Of a stretch of DNA of 64,000 nt, positions 8,889 through 18,924 are shown piece by piece. Both the position numbers and the translations under genes were made by a program. The notes beneath the pieces were generated by a model. It saw only the letters and a list, made by a program, of their open reading frames with translations, did no database searches and was not told where the DNA came from. Source of the stretch: DATBSL01 sp963729875 (GTDB lineage: Bacteria; Acidobacteriota; Vicinamibacteria; Fen-336); contig CAVSPR010000001.1 in the NCBI GenBank assembly GCA_963729875.1, positions 1 to 64,000 on the forward strand. The letters are read 5' to 3'. The stretch's first letter is position 1. Each line of letters begins with the position of its first letter.

Positions 8889-9092
8889 ATGTCGGTAGCC
8901 AAGGTTTCCGAGATCAGCGCGACCTCGAGCAAGAGCTTCGAGGATGCTCTCAAGCAAGGGATTGCCAGGGCGCACAAGACGCTGCGCAACGTGCGAAGCG
9001 CGTGGGTCAAGGAGCAGCACGTGCGCGTGAGCAAGGGTTCGATCACCGAGTTTCAGGTCAACATGATGGTCACCTTCGTCATCGACGACTAG
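8889..9092 (+). CDS. Dodecin family flavin-binding protein
   Basis: A 67-residue protein with the dodecin pattern: VAKVSEISATSSKSFEDAL, an amphipathic helix, VRSAWVKEQHVRVSKGSI with the flavin-stacking Trp near residue 39, then the last strand FQVNMMVTFVID. Dodecins form hollow dodecamers that store or buffer flavins. It is the second gene of the sigma-54-driven pair. The end overlaps the convergent PLD gene by 14 bases. Confidence 0.9.
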   Translation: MSVAKVSEISATSSKSFEDALKQGIARAHKTLRNVRSAWVKEQHVRVSKGSITEFQVNMMVTFVIDD

Positions 9093-10494
9093 CCGTCGCC
9101 GCCCTCCGCCGTGCGGCACGGGCGAGCAGCGCCAGCCCCAGCCACAGGCTGAACCCGGCGAGCGGCCAGGCCAGCAGGCGCGGCCACACGAACCCGACGC
9201 CCGCCAGGCCGGCCAGGAGGAGCCCGCCCTGGGCCATGAGCCAGCGCTCCGCGGGACCGTGGACCCGCCTCGCGGCCAGGACGGAGCCGAGGGCGTTGCC
9301 GATGCGCAGCGCGCCGGCGGCGGCGCGCGTCACGCTCCCCCGTGCGCCCCGGACCCGGCGCACCCGAACGTCCCCCGCGGGGCGCACCCGAGCCCACCGG
9401 CGGAGGACGATCTCGGTCGCGTTGCCGAGGTCGTCCTCGAACATCTCCTCCATGCGGCGGCCGAAAGCAGCGTTCTCCACCACCACGTCCAGCTCGCGGT
9501 TCCCCATCCAGCTCGCCAGGTTGAGGTTGGTGGAGCCCACCCGCGCCCAGTGCGCGTCGGCCACTGCGGTCTTGGCGTGGAGCATGGGGCCGTTCCACTC
9601 GAAGATGCGGACGCCGGCCTCCAGCAGGGCGCGATACCCGGCGCGCGACACGGCTCGCATCATGGGGACGTCGCTGCCCGCGCCGGGGACGAGCAGCCTC
9701 ACGTCGACGCCGTCCTGTGCCGCCGCCCGAAGGGCCTGCACGTAGGTGGACGTGCCCGCGAAGTAGGCGTCGGTGAGCCACAGCGTGCGGCGGGCCAGCG
9801 AGGCCACAACGGGGTCGAGGCGGTAGAGCCCGGCGGTGCCCGGCGTCGACGCCACGACGCGCAGGTCCAGGTCGCCCTCCGCGGGGGGCCCCGGGGCGGC
9901 CGCCTCGTCGGGAGCCAGGGGCGTGCCCGTGGCCGCCCAGGTGTCGGCGAAGGCGTGGGCCACCTCGGCCACCGCGGGGCCGCGAACCTCGACCCCGGTG
10001 TCGCGCCACGCGGCCTGGCCGCGCTCCGGCGCGCCCTCCCACATCCTCCCCACGCAGAGGCCTGTGACGAAGGCGACCTCGCCGTCGACGACGAGGCACT
10101 TGCGGTGGTCGCGCCCGATCCACCCCAGCGGCTGGTCCAGGCGCGGCGGGTTGTAGCACCGGACCTCCACCCCGCCCTCGCGGAGGCGACGCCAGAAGCC
10201 GGCGGAGGCCTTGCCCAGGGAGCCGAACCAGTCGTACACGACGCGGACCGGAACGCCTTCGCGCGCTTTCTGCAGGAACGCGGCGGCGAAGCGCTGCCCC
10301 GCGTCGTCGTCGTGAACGATGTAGTTCTCGAAGTGGACGCTGCTCCGCGCCTCCCGGATCGCGGCCAGCCACGCGGGGTAGTTCTCCGCGGCGTCGCGCA
10401 GGAGTCGCACGGCGTTCCCCCGGACGAGGGGCGCTCCCGCGGTCCGCGAGAAGAGCTGGTCGCCGAGCCTGAGGAGCGCCTCGGAGTCCGCCAT
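9079..10494 (-). CDS. Phospholipase D-family / cardiolipin synthase-like protein
   Basis: A 471-residue PLD-superfamily protein with two HKD sites: HRKCLVVDGEVAFVTG near residue 120 and HAKTAVADAHWARVGSTN near residue 300, each followed by the usual Gly/Ser-Asn. It most resembles bacterial cardiolipin synthases (ClsB type), which join or transfer phosphatidyl groups at the inner membrane. Two hydrophobic segments lie at the C-terminus. ATG 10494 begins the conserved region. The frame is open further upstream, but that part has the look of non-coding GC-rich sequence. It is divergent from the small gene at 10724. Confidence 0.82.
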   Translation of the reverse strand: MADSEALLRLGDQLFSRTAGAPLVRGNAVRLLRDAAENYPAWLAAIREARSSVHFENYIVHDDDAGQRFAAAFLQKAREGVPVRVVYDWFGSLGKASAGFWRRLREGGVEVRCYNPPRLDQPLGWIGRDHRKCLVVDGEVAFVTGLCVGRMWEGAPERGQAAWRDTGVEVRGPAVAEVAHAFADTWAATGTPLAPDEAAAPGPPAEGDLDLRVVASTPGTAGLYRLDPVVASLARRTLWLTDAYFAGTSTYVQALRAAAQDGVDVRLLVPGAGSDVPMMRAVSRAGYRALLEAGVRIFEWNGPMLHAKTAVADAHWARVGSTNLNLASWMGNRELDVVVENAAFGRRMEEMFEDDLGNATEIVLRRWARVRPAGDVRVRRVRGARGSVTRAAAGALRIGNALGSVLAARRVHGPAERWLMAQGGLLLAGLAGVGFVWPRLLAWPLAGFSLWLGLALLARAARRRAATASRR

Positions 10495-10497
10495 GAC

Positions 10498-10513
10498 GGA
10501 GGAATGTACAAAG
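10498..10513 (-). promoter_or_regulatory. TTTGTA motif upstream of a sigma-54 promoter (possible enhancer site C)
   Basis: On the reverse strand this reads CTTTGTACATTCCTCC, nearly identical to site B at 8532. It is about 88 bases from the -24 element of the promoter at 10595, but it also lies directly before the PLD start, so it could serve either gene. Confidence 0.4.
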
Positions 10514-10593
10514 CACCTCCGTCGATGTCGAGCGGCCGGGAGAGAGTCACGCCGCTCGCCCCTGCACGCATTCGGCTTGTCGAGGCCTGCCTG

Positions 10594-10610
10594 GTGGCAT
10601 GCCTCTTGCT
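10594..10610 (+). promoter_or_regulatory. Sigma-54 (-24/-12) promoter
   Basis: GTGGCATGCCTCTTGCT has the RpoN pattern TGGC-N7-TTGC with exact GG-GC spacing (10596-10597 and 10608-10609). Its -12 half CCTCTTGCT is identical to the promoter at 5715. It is 114 bases upstream of the small membrane protein at 10724 and could continue into the PBP1A gene. Confidence 0.7.
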
Positions 10611-10723
10611 CCAGCTTCAGCTGCGGGCCCCGCAAACCCTGACTCATGCGGCCGCCTGGCGTGACGAGGGCAGGTGGGCGTCGAGCCCGCGCTGACGGCG
10701 GCCTCGTCTGAAAGGCGAAGACC

Positions 10724-10870
10724 ATGCTGTGGACGATCGTCGTGTTGCTGGCCGCGCTGTGGCTCCTGGGCTTCAGCTTCCACGTCGGCGGTGGCCTGAT
10801 CCACCTGTTGCTGGTCCTGGCGCTCGTGGCTGTGGTCTTCAACGTCCTCAGCGGTCGGCGACTCGCGTGA
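10724..10870 (+). CDS. Lmo0937-family small membrane protein
   Basis: A 48-residue protein with two hydrophobic helices (LWTIVVLLAALWLLG and GGLIHLLLVLALVAVVFNVL), as in the Lmo0937/DUF5670 family of small stress-associated membrane proteins of unknown function. The gene follows the sigma-54 promoter at 10594 and AAAGGCGAAG is its likely RBS. PBP1A starts 57 bases later. Confidence 0.7.
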   Translation: MLWTIVVLLAALWLLGFSFHVGGGLIHLLLVLALVAVVFNVLSGRRLA

Positions 10871-10927
10871 GCCGCGGTCGCACCTCCGCGACGCTCGCGA
10901 CTGGTCGAGGAGCAGGGAACGATTGAC

Positions 10928-13219
10928 ATGAGAATCGTCACGGCGATTCCGGAGGCAGCTCCGGCTGCCCTCGCTCGGTGGCCCAGGCGGGTCGGCGCGG
11001 TCGCCGCGCGCCGCCTGCGAGCCGCGGCGGTCGCCGTGGGCGGGCGCCTGCGTCTCGCCTGGTCGCACAGGGCCGTGCGCATCGCCTGCCCGATCGTGGC
11101 GACCTTGCTGCTGCTGCCACCGGCCGCCCTCGTCCACCACGTCTACTTCGACCGCACGGATCTTCCCGAGCTCGCTCCGTTCATCCTGTTTCAGCCCCCC
11201 ACGACGGGCGAGGTCATGGACGTCAGGGGACAGGTCGTGATCCAGCTCGCACGGGAGTACCGGCGGGTGATGACGTACGACGAGGTGCCGCTCGTCATGC
11301 GTCAGGCCATCCTGGCGGCGGAGGACAAGAACTTCCACTCGCACGCGGGGGTCGACTACGGCGCGCTGCCGCGGGTGATCGAGAAGACGCTGGCTCGCTC
11401 CCTGGCCGAGTGGAGAAACGGCGCCGGGCTCCGGCTGAGGCTGGCCCAGGGCGGGTCGACCATCACGCAGCAGCTCGTTCGCGTCTACTTCCTGGGATAC
11501 CTCACCGCCCGCCGGAACGACGATGCCGTGTTCGTACGCGGCCTGACCGTGCCGCGGGTCCTCGCGGCCGTCCTGGGCGCCCCCGCCACCAACAAGCTGC
11601 TGCGGAAGCTCGAAGAGGTGCGCCTGGCGCTGTGGCTCGAGGAAGCGATGCGCCGGCAGTATGGGTCGCGGGAGCAGGCCAAGCGCGAGATCCTCGCCCG
11701 CTATGCGAGCTTCATCTACATGGGCAGCGGCCGGTACGGCTTCGGCGCCGCCTCCGAGTACTACTTCGACAAGCCACTGGCCGGCTACACGATCGAGGAC
11801 GCCGGACGGGCGGCACTCCTGGCCGGGATCGGCAAGTCGCCCCGCGACTATGCGCCGGTCGCGGGCAGCTCGCGACCGCGGCAGCGCCGCAACCAGATCC
11901 TAGCCCTGATGGCCCGCAACGGTTACATCGCCGAGGACCTCGCCCGGCGGTGCCAGGCCGAGCCGGTGAGCGTCGTCCGCCCGGCCGTGGCGAAGACCGC
12001 GGCGCCCGCGGCGATCGAGCACGTGCTCGACGAGCTGCAGGAGCACGGCGGCGCTCGCTTCGCGGTGGAGGACCTGTTCCAGGGCCGGATACGGGTGCGC
12101 TCCACGGTCGACCAGCGCGTGCAGACGGTCGTCAACGAGGCCCTGGAGAACGGGCTCGCCCTCTACGAGAGGCGGCATCCCCGCGCCCGGGGGCTCATCC
12201 AGGGCTCGGTGGTGGTGCTGGCCAACGCGGACGCGGCGATCCTGGCCGAGGCGGGGGGACGGCAGCTCTACAACCTTCGCGACAGCCGCTACTCCGACTA
12301 CAACCGCGTGACCAGCTCCCTTCGCCAGCCCGGCTCGGTGATGAAGCCTTTCGTGTACCTGGCCGCGTTTCGCGACGGTCTGACCCTCGATGCCACCGTG
12401 CCCGACCAGCCGATCAGCGTGCCGGTCGGCTCCGCGTCGACCGAGGTCAAGTGGATCGCCAACTACGACGCCACCTTCAAGGGCTTGATCCCCGCTCGCC
12501 AGGCGCTCGCCGAGTCTCGCAACGCGGTCGCGGTGTGGATTGCCCGGGCCATCGGCATCCAGAAGGTCATCCGGACCTGCCGGGACCTGGGCTTCCGTAC
12601 GCCGCTGCACCCCTACCTCAGCACGGCGCTCGGCGCGTCCGAGGTCCGGCTGCTGGAGCTCGCGGGCGCCTATCGGGCCATGGCCTCGGGGGTGCGTGCG
12701 GAGCCGCACGTGATCGCGAGCGTCACCGACAGCAACGGCTCCGTCCTCTACGAAGCGCCGGGGGCCAGCGGGGAGCTTCCCCTGGAGAGCCTGGCCCTGA
12801 TCCAGGAGGGCCTTCGCGGCGTGGTCCGCCTTCCCAGCGGCACCGCCCATGCTCTCAGCGGAGGGGGGTTCGAGATTCCGGTGATGGGCAAGACGGGCAC
12901 GACGAGCGAGTTCCGGGACGCGCTGTTCGTGGGCTCTACCTACGGGCCGCGAGGCATCACCGTCGCCGTCCGGATCGGCTTCGACGACAACCGCACGCTG
13001 GGCCGCAAGGAGACCGGCGGGCGCACCGCCCTGCCCATCTTCCGCGAGATCGTGACGCGCGTCTACGAGGACGCCCTGGCCGGGACGGTTCCGCGGTTTC
13101 CCCGGGAGATGGAGAGCCGGATCGACGCGTACCTGGCCGCCCCGGCCGCGCTCGACACGATGGGGCCCCTCGCAGAGCATCGCCTGGGTCCGATGGATCG
13201 GGTCCGAACAATCGATTAG
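10928..13219 (+). CDS. Class A penicillin-binding protein (PBP1A-like)
   Basis: A 763-residue bifunctional peptidoglycan synthase anchored in the inner membrane. After a basic cytosolic N-terminus and a membrane helix (about residues 55-72), the GT51 glycosyltransferase domain shows EDKNFHSHAGVDYG near residue 137 and QGGSTITQQLVRVYFLG near residue 177. The transpeptidase domain has the SxxK box GSVMKPF near residue 469, SRN near 529, and KTGT near 655. The N-terminal region between the two GT motifs is longer than usual. It follows the Lmo0937-like gene and may be induced with it under envelope stress. Confidence 0.9.
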   Translation: MRIVTAIPEAAPAALARWPRRVGAVAARRLRAAAVAVGGRLRLAWSHRAVRIACPIVATLLLLPPAALVHHVYFDRTDLPELAPFILFQPPTTGEVMDVRGQVVIQLAREYRRVMTYDEVPLVMRQAILAAEDKNFHSHAGVDYGALPRVIEKTLARSLAEWRNGAGLRLRLAQGGSTITQQLVRVYFLGYLTARRNDDAVFVRGLTVPRVLAAVLGAPATNKLLRKLEEVRLALWLEEAMRRQYGSREQAKREILARYASFIYMGSGRYGFGAASEYYFDKPLAGYTIEDAGRAALLAGIGKSPRDYAPVAGSSRPRQRRNQILALMARNGYIAEDLARRCQAEPVSVVRPAVAKTAAPAAIEHVLDELQEHGGARFAVEDLFQGRIRVRSTVDQRVQTVVNEALENGLALYERRHPRARGLIQGSVVVLANADAAILAEAGGRQLYNLRDSRYSDYNRVTSSLRQPGSVMKPFVYLAAFRDGLTLDATVPDQPISVPVGSASTEVKWIANYDATFKGLIPARQALAESRNAVAVWIARAIGIQKVIRTCRDLGFRTPLHPYLSTALGASEVRLLELAGAYRAMASGVRAEPHVIASVTDSNGSVLYEAPGASGELPLESLALIQEGLRGVVRLPSGTAHALSGGGFEIPVMGKTGTTSEFRDALFVGSTYGPRGITVAVRIGFDDNRTLGRKETGGRTALPIFREIVTRVYEDALAGTVPRFPREMESRIDAYLAAPAALDTMGPLAEHRLGPMDRVRTID

Positions 13220-13265
13220 TGACCTGCTCCCATGACGCCTAGAGTGGGATGGAGAGAGTAACCCG

Positions 13266-14153
13266 ATGACCAAGACGTTCTGGAGAATCCTGTGGGCACC
13301 CGTGGCCTGCCTGGCCCTGTGGCCCGCGTCGTTGCTCGCCGGACCGCCCGATCCTGCCGCGAACTTTCAGGCCTGTAGACAAGGCCGGCCTTCCTGCGAC
13401 CGCTCCCGGCTGACCTTGTCGGAGTTGACCGAGGTGGCTCTCGCCGATCACGCGCGGAACGTGTCGGACTGCCGGAACGCGTTCACTTCCTGTGACCCCT
13501 CGAAGTTGACCGCCACGGAGGCGACGGCTCTGGCGGTGGCCGAGCACGACCGCAACGTCTCGAACTGCACCGATGGCATCGGCGCCTGCGACCCGTCCCG
13601 GTTGACGACAGCGGAAGCGCGGGACGTCGGCGCGGCCGGGAGAGAGCGTCGGGTCGCCGACTGCAGAAACGACATCGGGCCTTGCGACGAGTCCGCCCTG
13701 ACCGGCGCCGAGCGTGCGGCAGTGGCGGTCGCCGCGCGCGAGCGCATGGTCTCGGAGTGCCGGGAAGGCACGGGGAACTGCGACCACTCGGGGCTGACGC
13801 GACCGGAGGCACTGGACGTGGCGCTCGCCGAGCGGCAGCGCAACCTCTCGAGCTGCGTGCAGGGCTGGGACGGTTGCGACCGCTCGAAGCTCGGCCAGGG
13901 GGAAACCATCGAAGTCGACCTGGCCCTGCGCACCCGCAACGCGGCCGAGTGCCGCCGGGGCGGAGACCAGTGTGACTACTCTCTCCTGAGCCCTTCGGAG
14001 GCTGCGGCGCTGGCCGCCACCGAGCGCCGGCGAAACTACACGGCCTGCACCAGCGGCCGCGGCTACTGCGATCGCTCCCGCCTGACGCCGGCGGAGGCCG
14101 CCGCGACTCCCGCGGAACCCGGCGTCGCGTCTTCGATCGGGAGACAGCCATGA
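13266..14153 (+). CDS. Secreted protein of eight 32-residue Cys/Asp repeats, unknown function
   Basis: A 295-residue protein with a signal peptide (to about residue 25) followed, from residue 33, by eight consecutive units of 32 residues without gaps. Each unit has the plan N-x3-C-x6-CD-x-S-x-LT-x2-E-x8-A-x3-R: Cys at positions 5 and 12, Asp at 13, Leu at 17, Glu at 21 and Arg at 32. The even Cys spacing suggests one disulphide per unit in a solenoid or bead-like extracellular fold. I do not recognise the family. The 3' end overlaps the next membrane protein gene by four bases (ATGA), and groES-groEL follow, so it is in an operon with chaperonins. Confidence 0.7.
   Translation: MTKTFWRILWAPVACLALWPASLLAGPPDPAANFQACRQGRPSCDRSRLTLSELTEVALADHARNVSDCRNAFTSCDPSKLTATEATALAVAEHDRNVSNCTDGIGACDPSRLTTAEARDVGAAGRERRVADCRNDIGPCDESALTGAERAAVAVAARERMVSECREGTGNCDHSGLTRPEALDVALAERQRNLSSCVQGWDGCDRSKLGQGETIEVDLALRTRNAAECRRGGDQCDYSLLSPSEAAALAATERRRNYTACTSGRGYCDRSRLTPAEAAATPAEPGVASSIGRQP
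13362..14123 (+). repeat. Eight-unit 96-bp coding tandem repeat (32-residue period)
   Basis: In-frame repeats of 96 bp within the gene at 13266. The units are diverged at DNA level but keep both Cys, the Asp after the second Cys, and the terminal Arg. The last unit is slightly shortened before the stop. Confidence 0.8.
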
Positions 14154-14404
14154 GAGTGATCACGTCGGACCGCCTGGGCCGCTGGACCCATCGCATCGGG
14201 CTCGTCTCGCTCGTGGCACTGGCCTGGGCCGTCCTCGCTCCCGGGGGCGCCTTCTGGACTGCCGTACTGTCGGCCGCCCTGGTTGGCGTGGCCGTCGCCA
14301 CTGCGTTCCTCGTCCGCGACCGCAAGGTCCCCTCCCTGGCGCAGGTGATTGCGACTGCCGAGAGAGAGCCTGTCGTCGCGCCGAGAGAAGGGGGGAAGCG
14401 ATGA
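14150..14404 (+). CDS. Small two-helix membrane protein, unknown
   Basis: An 84-residue protein with two adjacent hydrophobic helices (IGLVSLVALAWAVLAPGG and TAVLSAALVGVAVATAFLV), then a charged tail. Both ends overlap neighbours by four bases (ATGA with the repeat protein and with groES), so it is translationally coupled to both. No family recognised. Confidence 0.65.
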   Translation: MRVITSDRLGRWTHRIGLVSLVALAWAVLAPGGAFWTAVLSAALVGVAVATAFLVRDRKVPSLAQVIATAEREPVVAPREGGKR

Positions 14405-14688
14405 AGGTAAGACCGCTCCACGACCGTCTGCTGGTCCGCCGCCTCGAAGAGAAGGAGACGGCCCGGGGAGGCATCATCATCCCCGACACGGCCAAGGAGA
14501 AGCCCATGGAGGGAAAGGTGCTGGCCGTGGGCAACGGCCGGGTGCTCGAGAACGGGAAGAAGCTCGCCCTCGACGTGAAGGTGGGGGACAGGATCCTGTT
14601 CGGCAAGTACTCCGGGACCGAGATCAAGATCGACGGCGAGGAAGTGCTGATCGTTCGCGAGGACGAGGTCCTGGCGATCATGGGGTGA
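14401..14688 (+). CDS. groES: Co-chaperonin GroES
   Basis: A 95-residue GroES: N-terminal VRPLHDRLLVRR, the mobile loop EEKETARGGIIIPDTAKEK that contacts GroEL, and the C-terminal GTEIKIDGEEVLIVREDEVLAI. It caps the GroEL ring during cytosolic protein folding. It overlaps the preceding membrane protein gene by four bases and precedes groEL by ten. No CIRCE (HrcA) inverted repeat was seen upstream, so control may come from the upstream promoters. Confidence 0.97.
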   Translation: MKVRPLHDRLLVRRLEEKETARGGIIIPDTAKEKPMEGKVLAVGNGRVLENGKKLALDVKVGDRILFGKYSGTEIKIDGEEVLIVREDEVLAIMG

Positions 14689-14698
14689 GGGGAATCAA

Positions 14699-16321
<1,623 letters not shown>

Positions 16322-16322
16322 G

Positions 16323-16345
16323 GGAGGGCCCGCCCGGGCGCCTCC
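16323..16345 (+). terminator. Hairpin after groEL
   Basis: A GGAGGGCCC / GGGC-CCTCC stem of nine pairs with one bulged G begins two bases after the groEL stop. No T-run. It is a plausible stop for the chaperonin transcript. Confidence 0.4.
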
Positions 16346-16492
16346 TCGACGCCGACACCCGTCGCGGCAGCGCGGCGGGGTTCCTGCGGTCGCTCCGGCG
16401 GCCACGACTGGTGCTCGTTGCCTGCGCCCGGGGTGCCGTGGCGGGGGCGTCGGCATGGACGTCTGGCGACGGCAGGGGAAGGGGTGTCTCAC

Positions 16493-17392
16493 GTGAAGGG
16501 CCGGGAACACGCATGGGCCATCGTGCTGGCGGCTGGAGACGGCCTGAGGCTCTCCGAGTGGACCGCGGACCGCTCCGGTCGGGCGGTGCCCAAGCAGTAC
16601 TGCTCGTTCGGGCAGCCGAGGTCCATGCTCCGCTGGGCGCTCGAACGCGCCGGCAGCGTCGTTCCCCGGGGACACGTCCTGGTGGTGGTGGCGAAGCAGC
16701 ACCGGCGCTTCTGGGAGCCCGAGCTCTCGGACTTTCCCGTCGGCAACGTGCTCGTGCAGCCTCGGAACCGGGGCACCGGTGCCGGACTCCTCCTGCCCCT
16801 GTTGCACCCGCGCCTGCGCCGCGACGCCATGGCCCGCGTCCTCGTCCTCGCCTCCGATCACCACGTGGAGGACGAGGGGAGGCTCCGGGAGAGCCTGGAC
16901 CTGGCCCTCGACGTCCGCGGGCGCGAACGCGGCCGTCTGCTGCTGCTGGGAATGACGCCGAGGAATCTCGACCACGATTTCGGCTGGATCGTGCCGACGT
17001 CGGGGGCCTCCGGCCGGATCCGCCACGTTGCGCACTTCTCCGAGAAGCCCGGCCTCGAAGGGGCGCGGGTTCTCATGAAGCGCGGAGCCCTCGTGAACAG
17101 CCTGATCCTCGTCGCGCAGGTCGAGCTGATGCTGCGGCTCTACGGGGAGGCTCTCCCGGGGACCCTCCGCGCGTTCCGCGATGGCCCGGGCGGCGCGGTT
17201 GCCGAAGAACGGCTCGACGAGATCTACGCCCGCATCCCGACCTCGGATTTCTCGCGCGAGGTTCTGGCGCCATCGGTCCGTCATCTCTCGGTCGTCCAGG
17301 TCCCCCGGTGCGGGTGGAGCGACCTCGGGACGCCGCAACGCCTCAAGACCTTCGGGATTCGCGCGCCGGCCGAAGTCCACGCCGGGACGTAG
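16493..17392 (+). CDS. Sugar-phosphate nucleotidyltransferase (mannose-1-phosphate guanylyltransferase-like)
   Basis: A 299-residue Rossmann-type nucleotidyltransferase. N-terminal AIVLAAGDGLRLSEW is the nucleotide-binding loop (canonical GGxGxRL is loosened to AGDGLRL). VPKQYCSF is the sugar-phosphate contact, VLASDHHVED the metal-binding Asp region, and FSEKP the catalytic Lys motif. This set is typical of GDP-mannose pyrophosphorylases; the hexapeptide/isomerase C-terminus is absent. GTG 16493 is chosen for the AGGGGAAGGGG stretch nine bases upstream; GTG 16484 is possible. The gene converges on the phosphatase gene with eight bases between. Confidence 0.75.
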   Translation: MKGREHAWAIVLAAGDGLRLSEWTADRSGRAVPKQYCSFGQPRSMLRWALERAGSVVPRGHVLVVVAKQHRRFWEPELSDFPVGNVLVQPRNRGTGAGLLLPLLHPRLRRDAMARVLVLASDHHVEDEGRLRESLDLALDVRGRERGRLLLLGMTPRNLDHDFGWIVPTSGASGRIRHVAHFSEKPGLEGARVLMKRGALVNSLILVAQVELMLRLYGEALPGTLRAFRDGPGGAVAEERLDEIYARIPTSDFSREVLAPSVRHLSVVQVPRCGWSDLGTPQRLKTFGIRAPAEVHAGT

Positions 17393-17400
17393 GTTGTCGC

Positions 17401-18924
17401 TCAGCTCCCGGAGAGGCGCCTCGCGACGACGACCGTGACGTCGTCTCTCTGCGGCCCGCCGGTCTCGAAGGCCCGGACCGCGCGGTAGAGCCCCTCCACG
17501 ATGTCCGAGGACCGTCCGGTCAGAGACGAGCGGATCACCTCGACCGCTCGCTCGGCGCCGAAGAGCTCACCCTCGGGCGTGCCGCAGTCCGTCACGCCGT
17601 CCGTCAGGAGCACGAGGGTGTCGTCGGCCTCCACGCGCAGCGCCGAGCTCGTCTCGTAGACGGAGTCGGGGAACAGGCCCAGCGGCAGGCCGGTGGCGCG
17701 GAGCTCGCTCTTCACCGCCCCACGGCCGTCCAGGAGGTAGCCGGGCGTGTGGCCGGCGCTGGAGTACGACAGCGTGCGCGAGGGCACGTGGAGCCTCACG
17801 AGCAGCAGCGTCGCGAACCGGTGCGCCTCCGTGTCCCCGTGGAGCACACGGTTGACGACGGCGAGGATCTCCCTGGGCTCGGACGTCGTCTGCGCCGTCG
17901 CCCGCAGCACCGCGCGGGTCTCGGCCATGAGCAGTGCCGAGTCGACCCCGTGCCCGCTCACGTCGCCGACGACGATGCCGAGGCACTCGCCGGGAAGGGG
18001 GATGAAGTCGTAGTAGTCCCCGCCCGTGACGTCGGCCACGAAGGTCGCCCCGTAGATGTCGAACCCGGGCAAAGAGGGCGGGCCTGAGGGAAAGAGCCGC
18101 TGCTGAACGGACCGCGCGAGAAGCAGGTTGCTCTCGCGCTCGGCCGCCCGCCGGAGCTGGGTCACGTCCTTGCCCACCGAGACCACGTGGTCGAGCCCTC
18201 CGCCCGCCTTTCGCATGGGCGTGATGGTCTGCTCGGTGAAGAACAGCTCGCCGCTCTTCTTCCGGTTGATGAACGTCCCGCGGAAGACTTTTCCCTCGAC
18301 CAGGGTCCTCCACAGGCCCGCGTAGAACTCCCGGGGGTGCGCGCCGGACTTGAGGATGCTCGGGTCGCGCCCGAGCACCTCCGCACGGCGGTAACCGGTG
18401 GCCGTCTCGAACGCCGGGTTGACGTACTCGATCCGGCCAGCGCGGTCGGTGACGATGACCGCGTCGGCGGTCGCTTCGACCACGTTCGACAGGAGCTCGA
18501 TCTGCTGCACCCTGCCCCGGGTGGAGGTGATGTCACGAAGGACGACCATGCCGCCCTCGATCCTCCCCCGAGCGTCCCGGATGGGCGTGCCGTCGACGCT
18601 GAGCCACATTCCCCCGGGGGATCCCCGGTCGCGCTTGAACAGCTCGAGGTCGCTGAAGACCTCGCCACGCAGCGTGCGGGTGAGCGGCATCTCCTGCGGC
18701 GGGCACGGCGTGACCTTGTCGGGCAGGAGGCAGTCGAAGGCGGAAGACCACTCGTCCGCTGGCAGGCCTGCGAGGTTCAGCCCGAGGAGCCGGCGGGCGG
18801 CGGCGTTGGACAGCAGGCAGCGTCCATCGAGGCCCGCGACGACGACGCCGTCGGGAAGGCTGTCGATCACGTTCCGAAGCACGACCGACTGGAGTCGCGA
18901 CCGGCCTTCACGCGGCCGGCTCAC
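17401..18924 (-). CDS. PAS-PAS-SpoIIE (PP2C) serine phosphatase
   Basis: About 507 residues: two PAS domains (VIDSLPDGVVVAGLDGRCL, then VVEATADAVIVTDRAGRIEY with a PAC tail), then a PPM/SpoIIE phosphatase domain. The metal Asp residues are in ADVTGGDYYDF and VVGDVSGHGVDSALLMAE, and DGVTD and QRDDVTVVV lie at the C-terminus. This is the RsbU-like architecture that senses a signal and dephosphorylates an anti-sigma antagonist. No RsbV/RsbW partner is adjacent. The start is uncertain: GTG 18924 is the last reasonable start before PAS1, while the frame stays open to 19116. Confidence 0.82.
   Translation of the reverse strand: MSRPREGRSRLQSVVLRNVIDSLPDGVVVAGLDGRCLLSNAAARRLLGLNLAGLPADEWSSAFDCLLPDKVTPCPPQEMPLTRTLRGEVFSDLELFKRDRGSPGGMWLSVDGTPIRDARGRIEGGMVVLRDITSTRGRVQQIELLSNVVEATADAVIVTDRAGRIEYVNPAFETATGYRRAEVLGRDPSILKSGAHPREFYAGLWRTLVEGKVFRGTFINRKKSGELFFTEQTITPMRKAGGGLDHVVSVGKDVTQLRRAAERESNLLLARSVQQRLFPSGPPSLPGFDIYGATFVADVTGGDYYDFIPLPGECLGIVVGDVSGHGVDSALLMAETRAVLRATAQTTSEPREILAVVNRVLHGDTEAHRFATLLLVRLHVPSRTLSYSSAGHTPGYLLDGRGAVKSELRATGLPLGLFPDSVYETSSALRVEADDTLVLLTDGVTDCGTPEGELFGAERAVEVIRSSLTGRSSDIVEGLYRAVRAFETGGPQRDDVTVVVARRLSGS

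Noticed and set aside
13362..14123. CRISPR array or DNA satellite, because of the 96-bp period
   Set aside because: The period is in-frame, the units are diverged at DNA level but conserved in protein, and there are no identical repeats with unique spacers.
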